The notes under the pieces were generated by a model. It searched no databases. It had not been told where the DNA came from and was given only the letters and a program-made list of their open reading frames with translations. From Candidatus Ozemibacter sibiricus (lineage in GTDB: Bacteria; Muiribacteriota; Ozemobacteria; Ozemobacterales; Ozemobacteraceae): a stretch of DNA of 61,350 nt. The position numbers and the translations under genes were made by a program. Below, piece after piece: positions 43,502 to 52,224 of the stretch. The stretch is taken from assembly GCA_003327425.1 (NCBI GenBank), contig QOQW01000013.1, forward strand, positions 1-61,350. The letters run 5' to 3'. Position 1 is the first letter of the stretch. Every line of letters starts with the position of its first letter.

Positions 43502-45844
43502 GTGGAGAAGAACGAAGGACTGTCGATCCAGTTGGCGCAGCGGGTCGACCAGATGCCGCCCGACGCGCAGGGCGCCTGGCGCGACCTGGTTCGGGCCCTC
43601 GAGGCCGGCCATGACAAACGGGTCGAGCTGGCCCTCAAGAAGGCGACGGCCACCGACGTGTTCACCATGCCCACCCCCGAGCAGGCGGTCCCGGTGGCCC
43701 AGTTCCTGTTTTTGGCGGTACGCGAGACCTACGCCCGGCCCCACACCGGGCAGTTCGAGCTGTACACGACGCTGCTGCCGGCCTTCACCGAATTCCTCTG
43801 CCGTCAGGCCCGGCACCCCGACCTGAAAGACCACCCCAAGCTGCTGCTGACGCTCGGCGATCAGTTCGCCCTCGCCTTCCACGATCCCGCGCAGGGGCGC
43901 ACCGTCGCCTACGACAATTTCTACGAGTTCCAGATGCAGAACGTGCGCGACTTCCTGGCCTCGCCCGGGTTCAAGGGGTGGCGCGCCCAGCCGGGCACCG
44001 ACGAGTTCTTGAAAGCGATCGTCGGCCGCTGGCTGGTCCATCTGGGCAACTTCGCCCGCAACCGCCGCGAGAAACCCTTCCTGAACCTGCTCGACACCGC
44101 TCTGCTGCTGTTGCGCACGGTGCCGGAGCTGCTGCCCCAGTTCCAACCGATCGTCCTGGTGCTGCCCGGCGCCAAGAAGACCTTCCACTACCTGTATGCC
44201 GAAGGCGAAGACGCGATCGCCAAGCTGCTCGGACGGGCCAAAGCCGCTTCGAATGCCGAGCTGCAGGCGGTCATCCGCGAATGGATCGATCTCTACACGA
44301 TCGGCGCCCTGCCCGAAGTGCCCCGCACCGGCGAGATGGAGGAATCGCCCGATCTCACCGTTCCCTTCGTCTACCGCTCCCTGCTCGAAGAGGTGCTGGG
44401 CGACGGCGTCATCTCGGCCGAAGAGGAGTGGGTGGTCAAGAACATGCGCGACTTCGTCGAGATCTCCAACGAGCGCTACCAGAAGATCTTCGACCAGGTG
44501 CAGGAAGCGCGCTCCCTGGGCAAGCTGCCCGTGCTCGACCGCGACTTCTCGCCCCGGGCCTTCCTGCACCGCATCTTGACCAAGACGGTCGAGGACGGGG
44601 TCATCACCAACGACGAGAAAGCCCTGATCGGCCAGGTCGCCAACGCGCTGCTGCTCGATCAGGCCACCCTGGCCGAGGTGTTCGCCCAGGTCAAGGAGGA
44701 ATTCAAAGCCAGGGGCGGGCCGCCGCCCACCGTCGGCCGCGACCTCGAGAAGCTCCACGACCTCGTCCGCTACACTGCGATGGAGGAGCGCATCCGGTCG
44801 GTGCTGGTGTCCGATCGGGGCATGAAGATCTACCACAAGGCCGGGAAGATGCTGGCCCAGCTCCGCCAGGAGGCGAAACAGCGGGCGCCCGACCGCGCCG
44901 CCGAGCTGCTGGGCCAGTGGCCGGTGGTCTGCTTCTTCTTCGAGCCGCAGGTCTACCTCTACCCGGTCATCATGCTGTTCATCGAATCGCCCAATGTCCA
45001 TCCCGCCCGCCTCGCATTCAAGGGCGGCCGGATCGACGTCGAATTCCTCGAAGAGGTCGCCTCTCGGAAAGGCGAAGATGTCTGGGTCGCCGACCGCCCG
45101 CTCATCCGGTTCGTCAATGAAGGATTCGAGGCCGAGATCCCCGTCAAAGGGGTGCTGGTGGGCGACAGTTTACAGAATTTCATCGAAGGCTGCCGGGAAG
45201 AAACGCACGGCCGCTACGCCATCATGATCATGCATCACTCGCGCATGGCGTCCATTTTGGCCCTGCAGAAGGCCGGTGATCTCGATTTCTCGGGCACCTT
45301 CGCCGAAGCCCGCCGCCTGCTGGCGAGCGCCCGGCACCAGGAGGCGATCACCCTGCTGTCGGCGCTGCGACAGCGGTCGCCGGCCATGCACGAGATCGCC
45401 TACTGGCTGGGCGTCGCGCATGAACAGATGCTGGCCCGCCTGCCCGACCAGACCGAGCTGCGGGCCCGGGCCCTCGCCTTCTACCGGCAGGAGCTGGCCC
45501 TCAATCCTGCGTCCGACAAGGCGATGCGCGCTATCGGCCGCCTGCTGGCCGAGGAGGGCCAGGTCGACGAGGCGGTGACCTGGCTGCGCCGGGCCTGCGA
45601 AGCCGCCCCGGCCAGCATCCTCAACCTCGTCACCCTGGTCGAGATCTCCTTCAAGCGCGACCTGGCGGCCGGCCACCACCTCGACGCCCCGCCCGACTAC
45701 ATTCTCAAGACGCTGGGAGAGGCCTTCCACCTGCACCCGACCCATCCCCGGGTCAGACGCCTGGTCGACGAGTTCTCGGTGCGGTTCGGCCTCGATCTGG
45801 CGGCGCACTTCCGTGGCCAACCCGTGGCCACGCTGTACCAGTGA
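43502..45844 (+). CDS. Large cytoplasmic TerB-like/TPR protein, function unknown
   Basis: 780 aa. Start taken as GTG at 43502 (GGAGG 8 nt upstream); the frame is open further upstream but covers the promoter. No signal peptide or TM. Two repeats near residues 290-380 (LGDGVISAEEEWVVKNM and VEDGVITNDEKALIGQV) look like the acidic helix pairs of TerB/DjlA-N domains. Residues about 600-740 are TPR-like helices (EARRLLASARHQEAITLL). A globular part between them (about 430-600) is unrecognised. It has its own promoter. Confidence 0.8.
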   Translation: MEKNEGLSIQLAQRVDQMPPDAQGAWRDLVRALEAGHDKRVELALKKATATDVFTMPTPEQAVPVAQFLFLAVRETYARPHTGQFELYTTLLPAFTEFLCRQARHPDLKDHPKLLLTLGDQFALAFHDPAQGRTVAYDNFYEFQMQNVRDFLASPGFKGWRAQPGTDEFLKAIVGRWLVHLGNFARNRREKPFLNLLDTALLLLRTVPELLPQFQPIVLVLPGAKKTFHYLYAEGEDAIAKLLGRAKAASNAELQAVIREWIDLYTIGALPEVPRTGEMEESPDLTVPFVYRSLLEEVLGDGVISAEEEWVVKNMRDFVEISNERYQKIFDQVQEARSLGKLPVLDRDFSPRAFLHRILTKTVEDGVITNDEKALIGQVANALLLDQATLAEVFAQVKEEFKARGGPPPTVGRDLEKLHDLVRYTAMEERIRSVLVSDRGMKIYHKAGKMLAQLRQEAKQRAPDRAAELLGQWPVVCFFFEPQVYLYPVIMLFIESPNVHPARLAFKGGRIDVEFLEEVASRKGEDVWVADRPLIRFVNEGFEAEIPVKGVLVGDSLQNFIEGCREETHGRYAIMIMHHSRMASILALQKAGDLDFSGTFAEARRLLASARHQEAITLLSALRQRSPAMHEIAYWLGVAHEQMLARLPDQTELRARALAFYRQELALNPASDKAMRAIGRLLAEEGQVDEAVTWLRRACEAAPASILNLVTLVEISFKRDLAAGHHLDAPPDYILKTLGEAFHLHPTHPRVRRLVDEFSVRFGLDLAAHFRGQPVATLYQ

Positions 45845-45943
45845 GAACCGGCTGCGGGCGCCCTCCCACGTCCTCCCAGGGAGCCAGCCTGGTTCGCCGA
45901 CCACCCGCGGGCGCCGGCCGGCGGCCAGCCGATCGCCGTCCGA

Positions 45944-45989
45944 ATTGTACCACAAACTATTTTAGTGCTAATTTGTACAATGTTATCAT
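45944..45989 (+). promoter_or_regulatory. A/T-rich promoter region of the SAM hydrolase gene with inverted repeat
   Basis: A/T-rich island in GC-rich DNA. Candidate -10 elements are TACAAT (45976-45981) and TATCAT (45984-45989). ATTGTAC (45944-45950) and GTACAAT (45975-45981) form an inverted repeat. The latter contains the palindrome TTGTACAA (45973-45980), also found in the lux-like operon promoter. Confidence 0.5.
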
Positions 45990-46004
45990 TTGGAGGGAAC
46001 GGCG

Positions 46005-46790
46005 ATGCGCCTCATCACTCTGACCACCGATTTCGGCACCCAGGACTGGTTCGTCGGCGTCATGAAAGGCGTCATCATGAGTCTCAGCCCGCAGGCCATG
46101 TGCATCGACCTGACCCATGACATCCCGCCGGGCGACGTGCGAGCCGGCGCCTTCGCCCTGGCCTCGAGCTATGCCTACTTCCCGCGCGGCACCGTGCACC
46201 TGGCCGTGGTCGACCCCGGGGTCGGCACCGACCGGGCCGCCATCGCCGTGGCCACCGACTCGTACCTGTTCGTCGGCCCCGACAACGGCGTGCTGTCGCT
46301 GGCGCTCCAGCGCGAGACGGTGCGGGCCTGCCATCGCCTCGAGAACCCCGATTTCTTCCGCCAGCCGGTCTCGACGACTTTTCATGGCCGCGACATCTTC
46401 GCCCCCATCGCCGCCCACCTGACCCGCGGGGTTCTGCTCGAAGAGATGGGCCCCCCCCACCCCGCGCCGGTCCAGATCGAGTGGCCCCGGCCGGTGTTCG
46501 GCCTCGATCGGGTCACCGGCGTCACCGTCTACGTCGACCGGTTCGGCAATTTCCTGACCAACCTCCCGGGCGAAGAGATCGTGCAGCGCGGCGGCCAGCC
46601 GCGGGTCAAGGTGGGCCGGCGGATCCTGCCCCTGGTCAGCACCTTCCAGGGCGTGGCCGAAGGCGAGCCGCTGGCCTACATCGGCTCGACCGGTCTGATC
46701 GAGATCGCGGTCAATGGTGGTTCGGCCCGGCAGGTGCTGAAACTGAAGCTCGACCAGCCTGTCGAAGTGACCTGGGAGCGGGCCCGATGA
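46005..46790 (+). CDS. SAM hydroxide adenosyltransferase / SAM hydrolase (DUF62)
   Basis: 261 aa. This family splits S-adenosylmethionine with water to adenosine and methionine and is related to fluorinases and chlorinases. Family motifs are TTDFGTQDWFVGVMKG, VVDPGVGT, GPDNGVLS, FHGRDIFAP and DRFGNFLTN. The start at 46005 has GGAGGG at about 7 nt; a TTG five codons earlier is less likely. The 23-residue insertion loop of the fluorinase is not evident, favouring plain hydrolase. Confidence 0.93.
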   Translation: MRLITLTTDFGTQDWFVGVMKGVIMSLSPQAMCIDLTHDIPPGDVRAGAFALASSYAYFPRGTVHLAVVDPGVGTDRAAIAVATDSYLFVGPDNGVLSLALQRETVRACHRLENPDFFRQPVSTTFHGRDIFAPIAAHLTRGVLLEEMGPPHPAPVQIEWPRPVFGLDRVTGVTVYVDRFGNFLTNLPGEEIVQRGGQPRVKVGRRILPLVSTFQGVAEGEPLAYIGSTGLIEIAVNGGSARQVLKLKLDQPVEVTWERAR

Positions 46791-46993
46791 GCGACCGATC
46801 GCTCCAGCGCCCGCCGGCGCCGGCCATGCCCCATCACCACGCGCTTCGGGGTTTCTCCCTGGCGCTGTTCGTCTGGCCGAGGCGCGCTCAACCCACGGGC
46901 CTTTGGCCAACTCCCGTCTGGCCACGGCTTGCGCCCTCTCCCGGTGCGGCCTCGGCCAGCGGCTATCCCACCACCAGAGCCAACCTGCCATGA
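46787..46993 (+). CDS. Possible 68-aa bridge ORF between SAM hydrolase and phosphatase genes
   Basis: Its ATG overlaps the SAM hydrolase stop (ATGA) and its TGA overlaps the start of the next gene (ATGA). It fills the 200-nt gap exactly and in frame. The product would be Pro/Arg/Ala-rich with no family resemblance. The real gene downstream has no clear SD of its own, so coupling through this ORF would make sense. Confidence 0.4.
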   Translation: MSDRSLQRPPAPAMPHHHALRGFSLALFVWPRRAQPTGLWPTPVWPRLAPSPGAASASGYPTTRANLP

Positions 46994-47700
46994 CCACCTA
47001 CCTCGCCACCGTCTCGCCGTCCGCCGTCTGGCGCGGGGTCATCTTCGATCTCGACGGCACCCTGCTCGATTCGCTGGCCGACCTGGCCGATTGCATGAAT
47101 CGGGTCCTGGCGCGGCAGGGGCTGCCGATCTGGCCCCGTGACGCCTACCGCCAGTTCATCGGCGACGGGCTGCGCATGCTGGTGCAACGGGCCCTGCCCG
47201 AAGACTGGCGGCATCCCGAGGTCGTCGACGCCTGCACCGCCGCCATGAATGCGGAATACGCCGCGCACTGGGCCGATCAGACCCGGCCGTACGACGGCAT
47301 TCCCGAGATGCTGGACGGCCTGGCCGCGCAGGGGGTGGTGCTGGCCGTCTTCTCGAACAAGCCCGATGAGTTCGTCGCCCCCACCGTGCGGCGGTTCTTC
47401 CCCGAGGTGCCGTTCGTGGCCACGGTGGGCGCCCGGGCGGGCGTTCCCCGCAAGCCAGATCCGACCGGGGCCTTGCAGATCGCGGCGGCAGCCGGCCTGG
47501 CCCCGACCGAATGCCTGTATCTGGGCGATTCGGGCATCGACATGCAGACCGCGGTGCGGGCCGGCATGCTGGCGGTGGGCGCCCGGTGGGGCTTTCGCGA
47601 CGCCGCGGAACTGCAAGCCCACGGCGCTGCCGTCCTCATCGACCATCCGACGCGGTTGTTGACCGATTTCCGCTTCGCGGCCAGCTCCTCGCGGGCTTGA
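46990..47700 (+). CDS. gph: HAD-superfamily phosphatase, phosphoglycolate phosphatase-like
   Basis: 236 aa. HAD motif I FDLDGTLLDS with Asp20 (nucleophile) and Asp22, motif II in AVFSNKP, motif III KPDP, and motif IV LGDSGIDMQTA. The helical cap between residues 30 and 100 is the Gph/PGP type. Likely clears 2-phosphoglycolate from DNA repair or oxygenase activity, but HAD substrates are hard to predict. Start chosen at 46990, where homology begins. Confidence 0.85.
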   Translation: MTTYLATVSPSAVWRGVIFDLDGTLLDSLADLADCMNRVLARQGLPIWPRDAYRQFIGDGLRMLVQRALPEDWRHPEVVDACTAAMNAEYAAHWADQTRPYDGIPEMLDGLAAQGVVLAVFSNKPDEFVAPTVRRFFPEVPFVATVGARAGVPRKPDPTGALQIAAAAGLAPTECLYLGDSGIDMQTAVRAGMLAVGARWGFRDAAELQAHGAAVLIDHPTRLLTDFRFAASSSRA

Positions 47701-47814
47701 GGTCGCCGGACGAACCGGCCGTCTCACCAGCCGCGGCCCTGGCTTGGAGTTCGTGCCCTCTTCAGGTCGCCGCCAACCCGACCTGGCACCAGAAGCCGCC
47801 AGAACCGCGAATCG

Positions 47815-48570
47815 TCAACCGGTCGGCTCGCCCGGGGAGGAAGCGCCAGCAACCCCGATTTCGCCCTCGACCGGCCGGTCTTGAATGCCCAAATGCCGTT
47901 CGATCATGTATTCCATATAGCGCAACAGATCGCGATCGACCTGACCGGTGAGAAGGTCGCGCCGCAATCCATTCTTGAGCAGAACATGGAGAGAAAACCG
48001 GGTGCTCTTGTCCCCATCGCTGTCGGTGGTGGTTTCGGCCCGACAGAACAGTTGATCGAGCTGCTCGACGGATAGCTCGATGTTCCCTGTCGTCGGAATC
48101 GGCCCGTGCCGAACTCGCAAGGACTGTCGATCAACCGTGATGGTGGTCGAATTGAACAGCACCGTCAGACAGGAATACAGAAGAGCCAGACCGACCGCGA
48201 CATGAGCGAGCGGGAACACGAGCAACAGCCAGGCCAGCGGATTGGACAGAGGAACCTGCGTCAGCGAGAACCCGTACCAGAACACCAGGAAGCCATTCCA
48301 GGCGATGGTGAAGGGAATGAGGAAGACCAGAACCGGCGACCGCCAAGAGAAAGTCATGGTCAATCGGGCAGGCGTTTCGTCCACCGACAAGGAGGAAGGC
48401 CTGGGCGGTACCGGCTTTTCCCGCCATCCGCTCCTGCTTCCCGACGAACCGGCGGCAGGAAACCGATCAGCGAACGAGAACACCTCTTCGCAGGATCGAC
48501 AAGTCGCCACCATGTGTGCGATGTTGATATCGGCCCCGGCAATGCGCCGTCCGCAGGTCGGACAATCCAT
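47815..48570 (-). CDS. Zinc-ribbon membrane protein
   Basis: 251 aa. N-terminal treble: CPTCG (Cys3/Cys6) and CRSC about 25 residues on form a zinc ribbon. Two TM helices follow (about 85-105 and 120-150, with SNPLAWLLLVFPLAH). The C-terminal part (STTITVDRQSLRVRHGPIP) resembles a bacterial PH-like domain. Start at 48570 follows AAGGAGGT with ideal spacing; the ATG six codons upstream contains that SD. Function unknown. Confidence 0.75.
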   Translation of the reverse strand: MDCPTCGRRIAGADINIAHMVATCRSCEEVFSFADRFPAAGSSGSRSGWREKPVPPRPSSLSVDETPARLTMTFSWRSPVLVFLIPFTIAWNGFLVFWYGFSLTQVPLSNPLAWLLLVFPLAHVAVGLALLYSCLTVLFNSTTITVDRQSLRVRHGPIPTTGNIELSVEQLDQLFCRAETTTDSDGDKSTRFSLHVLLKNGLRRDLLTGQVDRDLLRYMEYMIERHLGIQDRPVEGEIGVAGASSPGEPTG

Positions 48571-48617
48571 TCCCCCACCTCCTTCCAAAGATTCGGACTA
48601 GAAGCTCTTTCACGGTC

Positions 48618-49232
48618 TCATGGGATGGCCGATCCACCGCACAAAGAAAGAATGGTGTTGATCATGGCCTTCAACTCGGAGCATAAGCGGATAGCGATGA
48701 TAAGGTCATTTTCCCTGAGAATCCGTCCGGCATCGCGCGCTTTGACGTAGCTGTCACGACACTTGCCGATTTCGAAAATTTCCTTTATCCGTCGAGCAGG
48801 CGGCTTTTGGTGGTTCACTGTTTCCGGGTTCCCACGAGGTGCGCTCTTATTATGCTTCGCCAGCTTTTGAATCGTCGGCCAATAGGGCAACAGCCAGGCT
48901 TCGAAGTCATATTGGGCCGCATGGGGATGAAACCTCGGTTCTGGTCCTACCCATTGCCTCATTTTTTCCTTGGCATCTCGAGCATCGGTGAAATCGGGGG
49001 GAGTCGTTCCGGTGTATACATCGGTCAGCGCAATCACATGGTCCCTGGGGTCCTTTCCCCCCAACAGGAATTCCACGATCTGTTTGAGTTGGTCCCCTTT
49101 CGGGATACGTCCGTGATATGGGATCGGGTCGATGCGCGGCATTTGGCCAGACAGGCGATTTTTCAGGAACGCCTCCAAAGAGGGTAGGAACGCCTTCTCG
49201 GTTTTTCCTTCCACGATGAGCGCGATCTTCAC
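48618..49232 (-). CDS. DUF4276 family protein (TOPRIM-like), partner of AAA ATPase
   Basis: 204 aa. The start IALIVEGKTEKAF (Glu8) matches the first acidic motif of TOPRIM-like folds. ALTDVYTG (Asp71) and QYDFEAWLL (Glu111) are the other conserved acidic positions of DUF4276. By analogy with OLD and PARIS-type pairs it could be a nuclease controlled by the ATPase next to it (inference). It overlaps the ATPase gene by 4 bp (ATGA). The stretch is visibly richer in A/T than its surroundings, suggesting horizontal transfer. Confidence 0.85.
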   Translation of the reverse strand: MKIALIVEGKTEKAFLPSLEAFLKNRLSGQMPRIDPIPYHGRIPKGDQLKQIVEFLLGGKDPRDHVIALTDVYTGTTPPDFTDARDAKEKMRQWVGPEPRFHPHAAQYDFEAWLLPYWPTIQKLAKHNKSAPRGNPETVNHQKPPARRIKEIFEIGKCRDSYVKARDAGRILRENDLIIAIRLCSELKAMINTILSLCGGSAIP

Positions 49233-50377
49233 GATCTCCCTCCCAGGCGGCCCATCCGCCAGACCTCATCCAAGCTGTATTCGGCCAGCCATTTGTCCAA
49301 GTCCATGGAATCCGCCCAGGCCGCAGACGCACCCCCCTCTTCGTCGATGTCCATGACGACTACTTCACGCGGATCCAAAAACCGAATGAACCGATCGGAA
49401 TGCGTGGCCACGACAATTTGGGTTCGCCTGGAGGCCTCGCGCAGGAGATCGGCTATCAGGCTGAGCAATTCGGGATGCAGACTGACCTCCGGTTCGTCAA
49501 TCATGGTGATGGTGGAAGGATGGGGGCTTTGCAACAACGCCGCAAGCCAGAGGAATCGCAGAGTCCCTTCAGAGAGTTCATGGATGTAGATCGGCTGGCG
49601 CAACTTCTTGTCCTTCCATGTCATGGACAACATTCCCGCCGCTACGGGAGGGAAACTCAGCTCCTCGAAATCCGAAAAAGCCGTTTTCAATGCGTCCAAA
49701 ATGGCTTCATACCGATCGCGTTCCGTTTCCCGGAGATAGTACAGGTAGGGAATCAGTTCGGCGCCGTCTGGCCCTGGCAATGTTGCGGGTTTCATGGGTT
49801 GGGGCATTTTCACGGGAGCACGGGGGCTGACATCCAGAGCATGGTATTGGGTGGCGGTCGTCAGGATGCGCCTCAGCTCCTCGGGCTGCCGAAACGTTTT
49901 CGGGACCTGCGAGAGCGAGGTTTCCAAGGGGTTGTGCTCCCAATCAGGACGGACCAAACGCCTTCTTTCTGTTTCGTAATATCTGATGTCGCCATCGGAC
50001 GAATCGATGTGCTTGAAAGGCTGAGGGTGACCAGACTGTCGCTGGAATAACAATTCTCTACAGATAGAGTAGCCCTGCCCCTTAGGGGCAAGGCTAAGTT
50101 CATACTTAAGAGGCTCATGGCCGGGAACTGTCATATCGACCAGGAAGGAAAGGTTTTCGCTTTTTCCACGGCTCAGGAGGCTGGCGATACCGCCGAATTG
50201 CGACAACGTCCGGTTCAGATTGCCTGATGCCGAGGCAGAAAGGATGGAGAGGGCATCCAAAAATGAGGTCTTCCCGACGCCATTCGGACCGATCAGAACC
50301 ATGAGCGGCCTGATTGCGAGGTCCAGATTCATCAGCCTCCTGAATCCGGTTATCTTGATTCGGTTGAAATTATACAT
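49229..50377 (-). CDS. AAA ATPase (AAA_21/ABC-type) of a two-gene defence-like module
   Basis: 382 aa. SMC/OLD-like ATPase: Walker A GPNGVGKT at residues 30-37, signature-like LSEGTLRFLWLAALL, Walker B TITMIDEPEVSLHPE, and the H-loop VATHSDRFIRFL. This arrangement is typical of AAA_21 proteins paired with DUF4276 or TOPRIM partners in phage-defence loci. Start at the ATG 50377; a GTG five codons upstream has poor SD spacing. Function in defence is inference from the pair. Confidence 0.87.
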   Translation of the reverse strand: MYNFNRIKITGFRRLMNLDLAIRPLMVLIGPNGVGKTSFLDALSILSASASGNLNRTLSQFGGIASLLSRGKSENLSFLVDMTVPGHEPLKYELSLAPKGQGYSICRELLFQRQSGHPQPFKHIDSSDGDIRYYETERRRLVRPDWEHNPLETSLSQVPKTFRQPEELRRILTTATQYHALDVSPRAPVKMPQPMKPATLPGPDGAELIPYLYYLRETERDRYEAILDALKTAFSDFEELSFPPVAAGMLSMTWKDKKLRQPIYIHELSEGTLRFLWLAALLQSPHPSTITMIDEPEVSLHPELLSLIADLLREASRRTQIVVATHSDRFIRFLDPREVVVMDIDEEGGASAAWADSMDLDKWLAEYSLDEVWRMGRLGGRS

Positions 50378-50683
50378 TGGTATTTTATTCACCTCTCTGC
50401 AGACCAGGAGCTTCTACCTTTGCGGAAAGAGCATTTTCGGGCAAGTAGCCTGTTAGGTATTGGAAAGATGGACCGCCCCTTACATTATTGGTGGATGATC
50501 GTAGCAACATTTGGTTGGGAGAACGGCCTTCGCGGATTTTAAACGGCTAATTCCGCCTTTGGCAAGAACTTTGGTTCATCTGAAAACGCCGGCATTTGAC
50601 TGGGGGTTGACGTTTCCGGTCGGACCGGTCACAATCTTCTCATCGCCAGCCTCTTCCCCATCTTGTCGCCACCGAGGAACGAC
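50378..50683. other. 306-bp divergent intergenic region between the AAA gene and dinB
   Basis: A/T-rich on the ATPase side. Apart from the dinB promoter I see no gene. Confidence 0.5.
50607..50635 (+). promoter_or_regulatory. dinB promoter with palindrome in the spacer
   Basis: TTGACG, 17 nt, CACAAT. The spacer holds a perfect palindrome CCGGTC-G-GACCGG (50616-50628), well placed for a repressor such as LexA. The site does not match the E. coli or Bacillus LexA boxes. Confidence 0.6.
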
Positions 50684-51916
50684 GTGCCCAGGGACGACGG
50701 ACCGCGCTGCATCATGCATCTCGACATGGACGCCTTCTACGCGTCGGTCGAGCAGGCTGATGATCCCACCTTGAAAGGCCGCCCGGTGCTGGTTGGCAGC
50801 ACGACGCGCGGGGTGGTCTCGGCCGCGTCGTATGAAGCACGCCGCTACGGGGTGCGGTCGGCGATGCCGATGGCGACCGCCCGGCGCCTCTGCCCGCAGG
50901 CGGTCGTCCGGCCGGTGCGCATGGATCGCTACCTCGAGGTCTCCGAGCAGATCATGGCGATCCTGCGCGACATCTCGCCCCTGGTCGAGCAGACCTCGAT
51001 CGACGAGGCCTTCGTCGATCTATCAGGCACCGCGCGCCTGTTCGGCCCCCCCGCCGAGCTGGCCCACGACCTCAAGCAGCAGATCAGGGCCCAGACCGGG
51101 CTGACCTGTTCCATCGGGATCGCCCCCAACAAATTCCTGGCCAAGCTGGCTTCGGAACAGAACAAGCCCGACGGCCTGTTCATCCTCGAGGAGAAGCGGG
51201 TGCGCACCTTTCTGCGCTCGCAACCGATCGCGCGGCTGCCGGGCATCGGCCCCAAGGCGGAAGAACTGCTCAAAAAATTCCAGGTGTACAAGGTGGAAGA
51301 CCTCTTCCGCTTTCCGGCCGAGTTCTGGGAAACCCATCTCGGCAAGCTGGGCGCGCTGCTCTACGAGCGGGCCCTGGGCATCGACCCCTCGCCGGTGGAG
51401 CCCGACAGCCAGCCCAAGTCGTTCGGCGCCGAGGACACCCTGCCGCACGACACGCGCGACTGGCGCGTGCTGACCATGTGGCTGCTGGCGCAGGCCGAGC
51501 GCCTGGGCCGCGAGCTGCGGCTCGCCGACTGGCTGGCCGGCAAGGTGACCCTCAAGCTCAAATTCGCCGATTTCACGCAGAAGACGAAGACCGCCTCCCT
51601 ACCCGAGCCGACGCAAGCCACCCAGACCATCTTCGAGACCGCCCGTCGCCTCCTGCAGGAGACTCCCCTGCCGCTCGACGTGCGTCTGATCGGCATCGCG
51701 GTCAGCCACCTCTGCCGCACGCCGGTGCAACCAGCCCTCTTCCCCGATCCTGAGCTGCGGCGCCGCGAACTGCTCGACCGTGCTCTCGACGCCATCCGCG
51801 AGAAGTTCGGGCCGGGCGCCATCCAGCGCGCCCCTCTGACGGAGGGCGAGCCGGGCCGAGGGGCGCCGCGTGCGCCGGTCTCCCGCTTCGGAAGCGGTTC
51901 CGCGAACAAGCGCTAG
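50684..51916 (+). CDS. dinB: DNA polymerase IV (Y-family)
   Basis: 410 aa. Translesion polymerase. LDMDAFYASVE carries the first metal-binding Asp (residue 14), with a steric-gate Tyr after Phe. TSIDEAFVDL supplies the other catalytic acids. The HhH region LPGIGPKAEELLKKF and the little-finger domain follow. QPALF at 349-353 is a beta-clamp binding motif. GTG at 50684 has GAGG 6 nt upstream; a TTG seven codons earlier and an ATG ten codons later are alternatives. Confidence 0.95.
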   Translation: MPRDDGPRCIMHLDMDAFYASVEQADDPTLKGRPVLVGSTTRGVVSAASYEARRYGVRSAMPMATARRLCPQAVVRPVRMDRYLEVSEQIMAILRDISPLVEQTSIDEAFVDLSGTARLFGPPAELAHDLKQQIRAQTGLTCSIGIAPNKFLAKLASEQNKPDGLFILEEKRVRTFLRSQPIARLPGIGPKAEELLKKFQVYKVEDLFRFPAEFWETHLGKLGALLYERALGIDPSPVEPDSQPKSFGAEDTLPHDTRDWRVLTMWLLAQAERLGRELRLADWLAGKVTLKLKFADFTQKTKTASLPEPTQATQTIFETARRLLQETPLPLDVRLIGIAVSHLCRTPVQPALFPDPELRRRELLDRALDAIREKFGPGAIQRAPLTEGEPGRGAPRAPVSRFGSGSANKR

Positions 51917-52224
51917 GCGACCGGCACGCAGCAGCTCGGATCGACGCGCAGGGCAGACGGCTCGTCAATGCACCGCCGCCCATCGATCGGAGCGCCCATT
52001 ACATACAAGTCGGCGCCGGTTCGAGCGACAAGATCCCCGCGCTGGCAGGCGGAGACGCGGCGCGGCCATCCGGCACCCTGCCTGGTGCGACGGTCTTCAG
52101 CGGGTTTCGGGAGATGAGAGGGGCAGCCCGTCTTGGAGGGGCGGGGCGGGTCAGAAACGGGCGAGAGCGGTTCAGGAGCGGGCGAGAGCGGCGAAGAGGC
52201 GCACCAGCAGCTCGCGCAAGCCAT
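51913..52224 (-). CDS. Doubtful Cys-rich small ORF downstream of the spermidine-synthase-like gene
   Basis: The last ~50 codons before the stop at 51913 read like protein (RTGADLYVMGAPIDGRRCID, then a CC pair near the end), but the only start codon lies inside the preceding gene. Could be a small gene, a decayed remnant, or chance. The 51917-52171 gap has nothing else. Confidence 0.22.
   Translation of the reverse strand: MACASCWCASSPLSPAPEPLSPVSDPPRPSKTGCPSHLPKPAEDRRTRQGAGWPRRVSACQRGDLVARTGADLYVMGAPIDGRRCIDEPSALRVDPSCCVPVA

Noticed and set aside
45962-45971. CIRCE (HrcA) operator near TTAGTGCTAA
   Set aside because: Only one half resembles GAGTGCTAA; the matching TTAGCACTC at 9 nt is missing.
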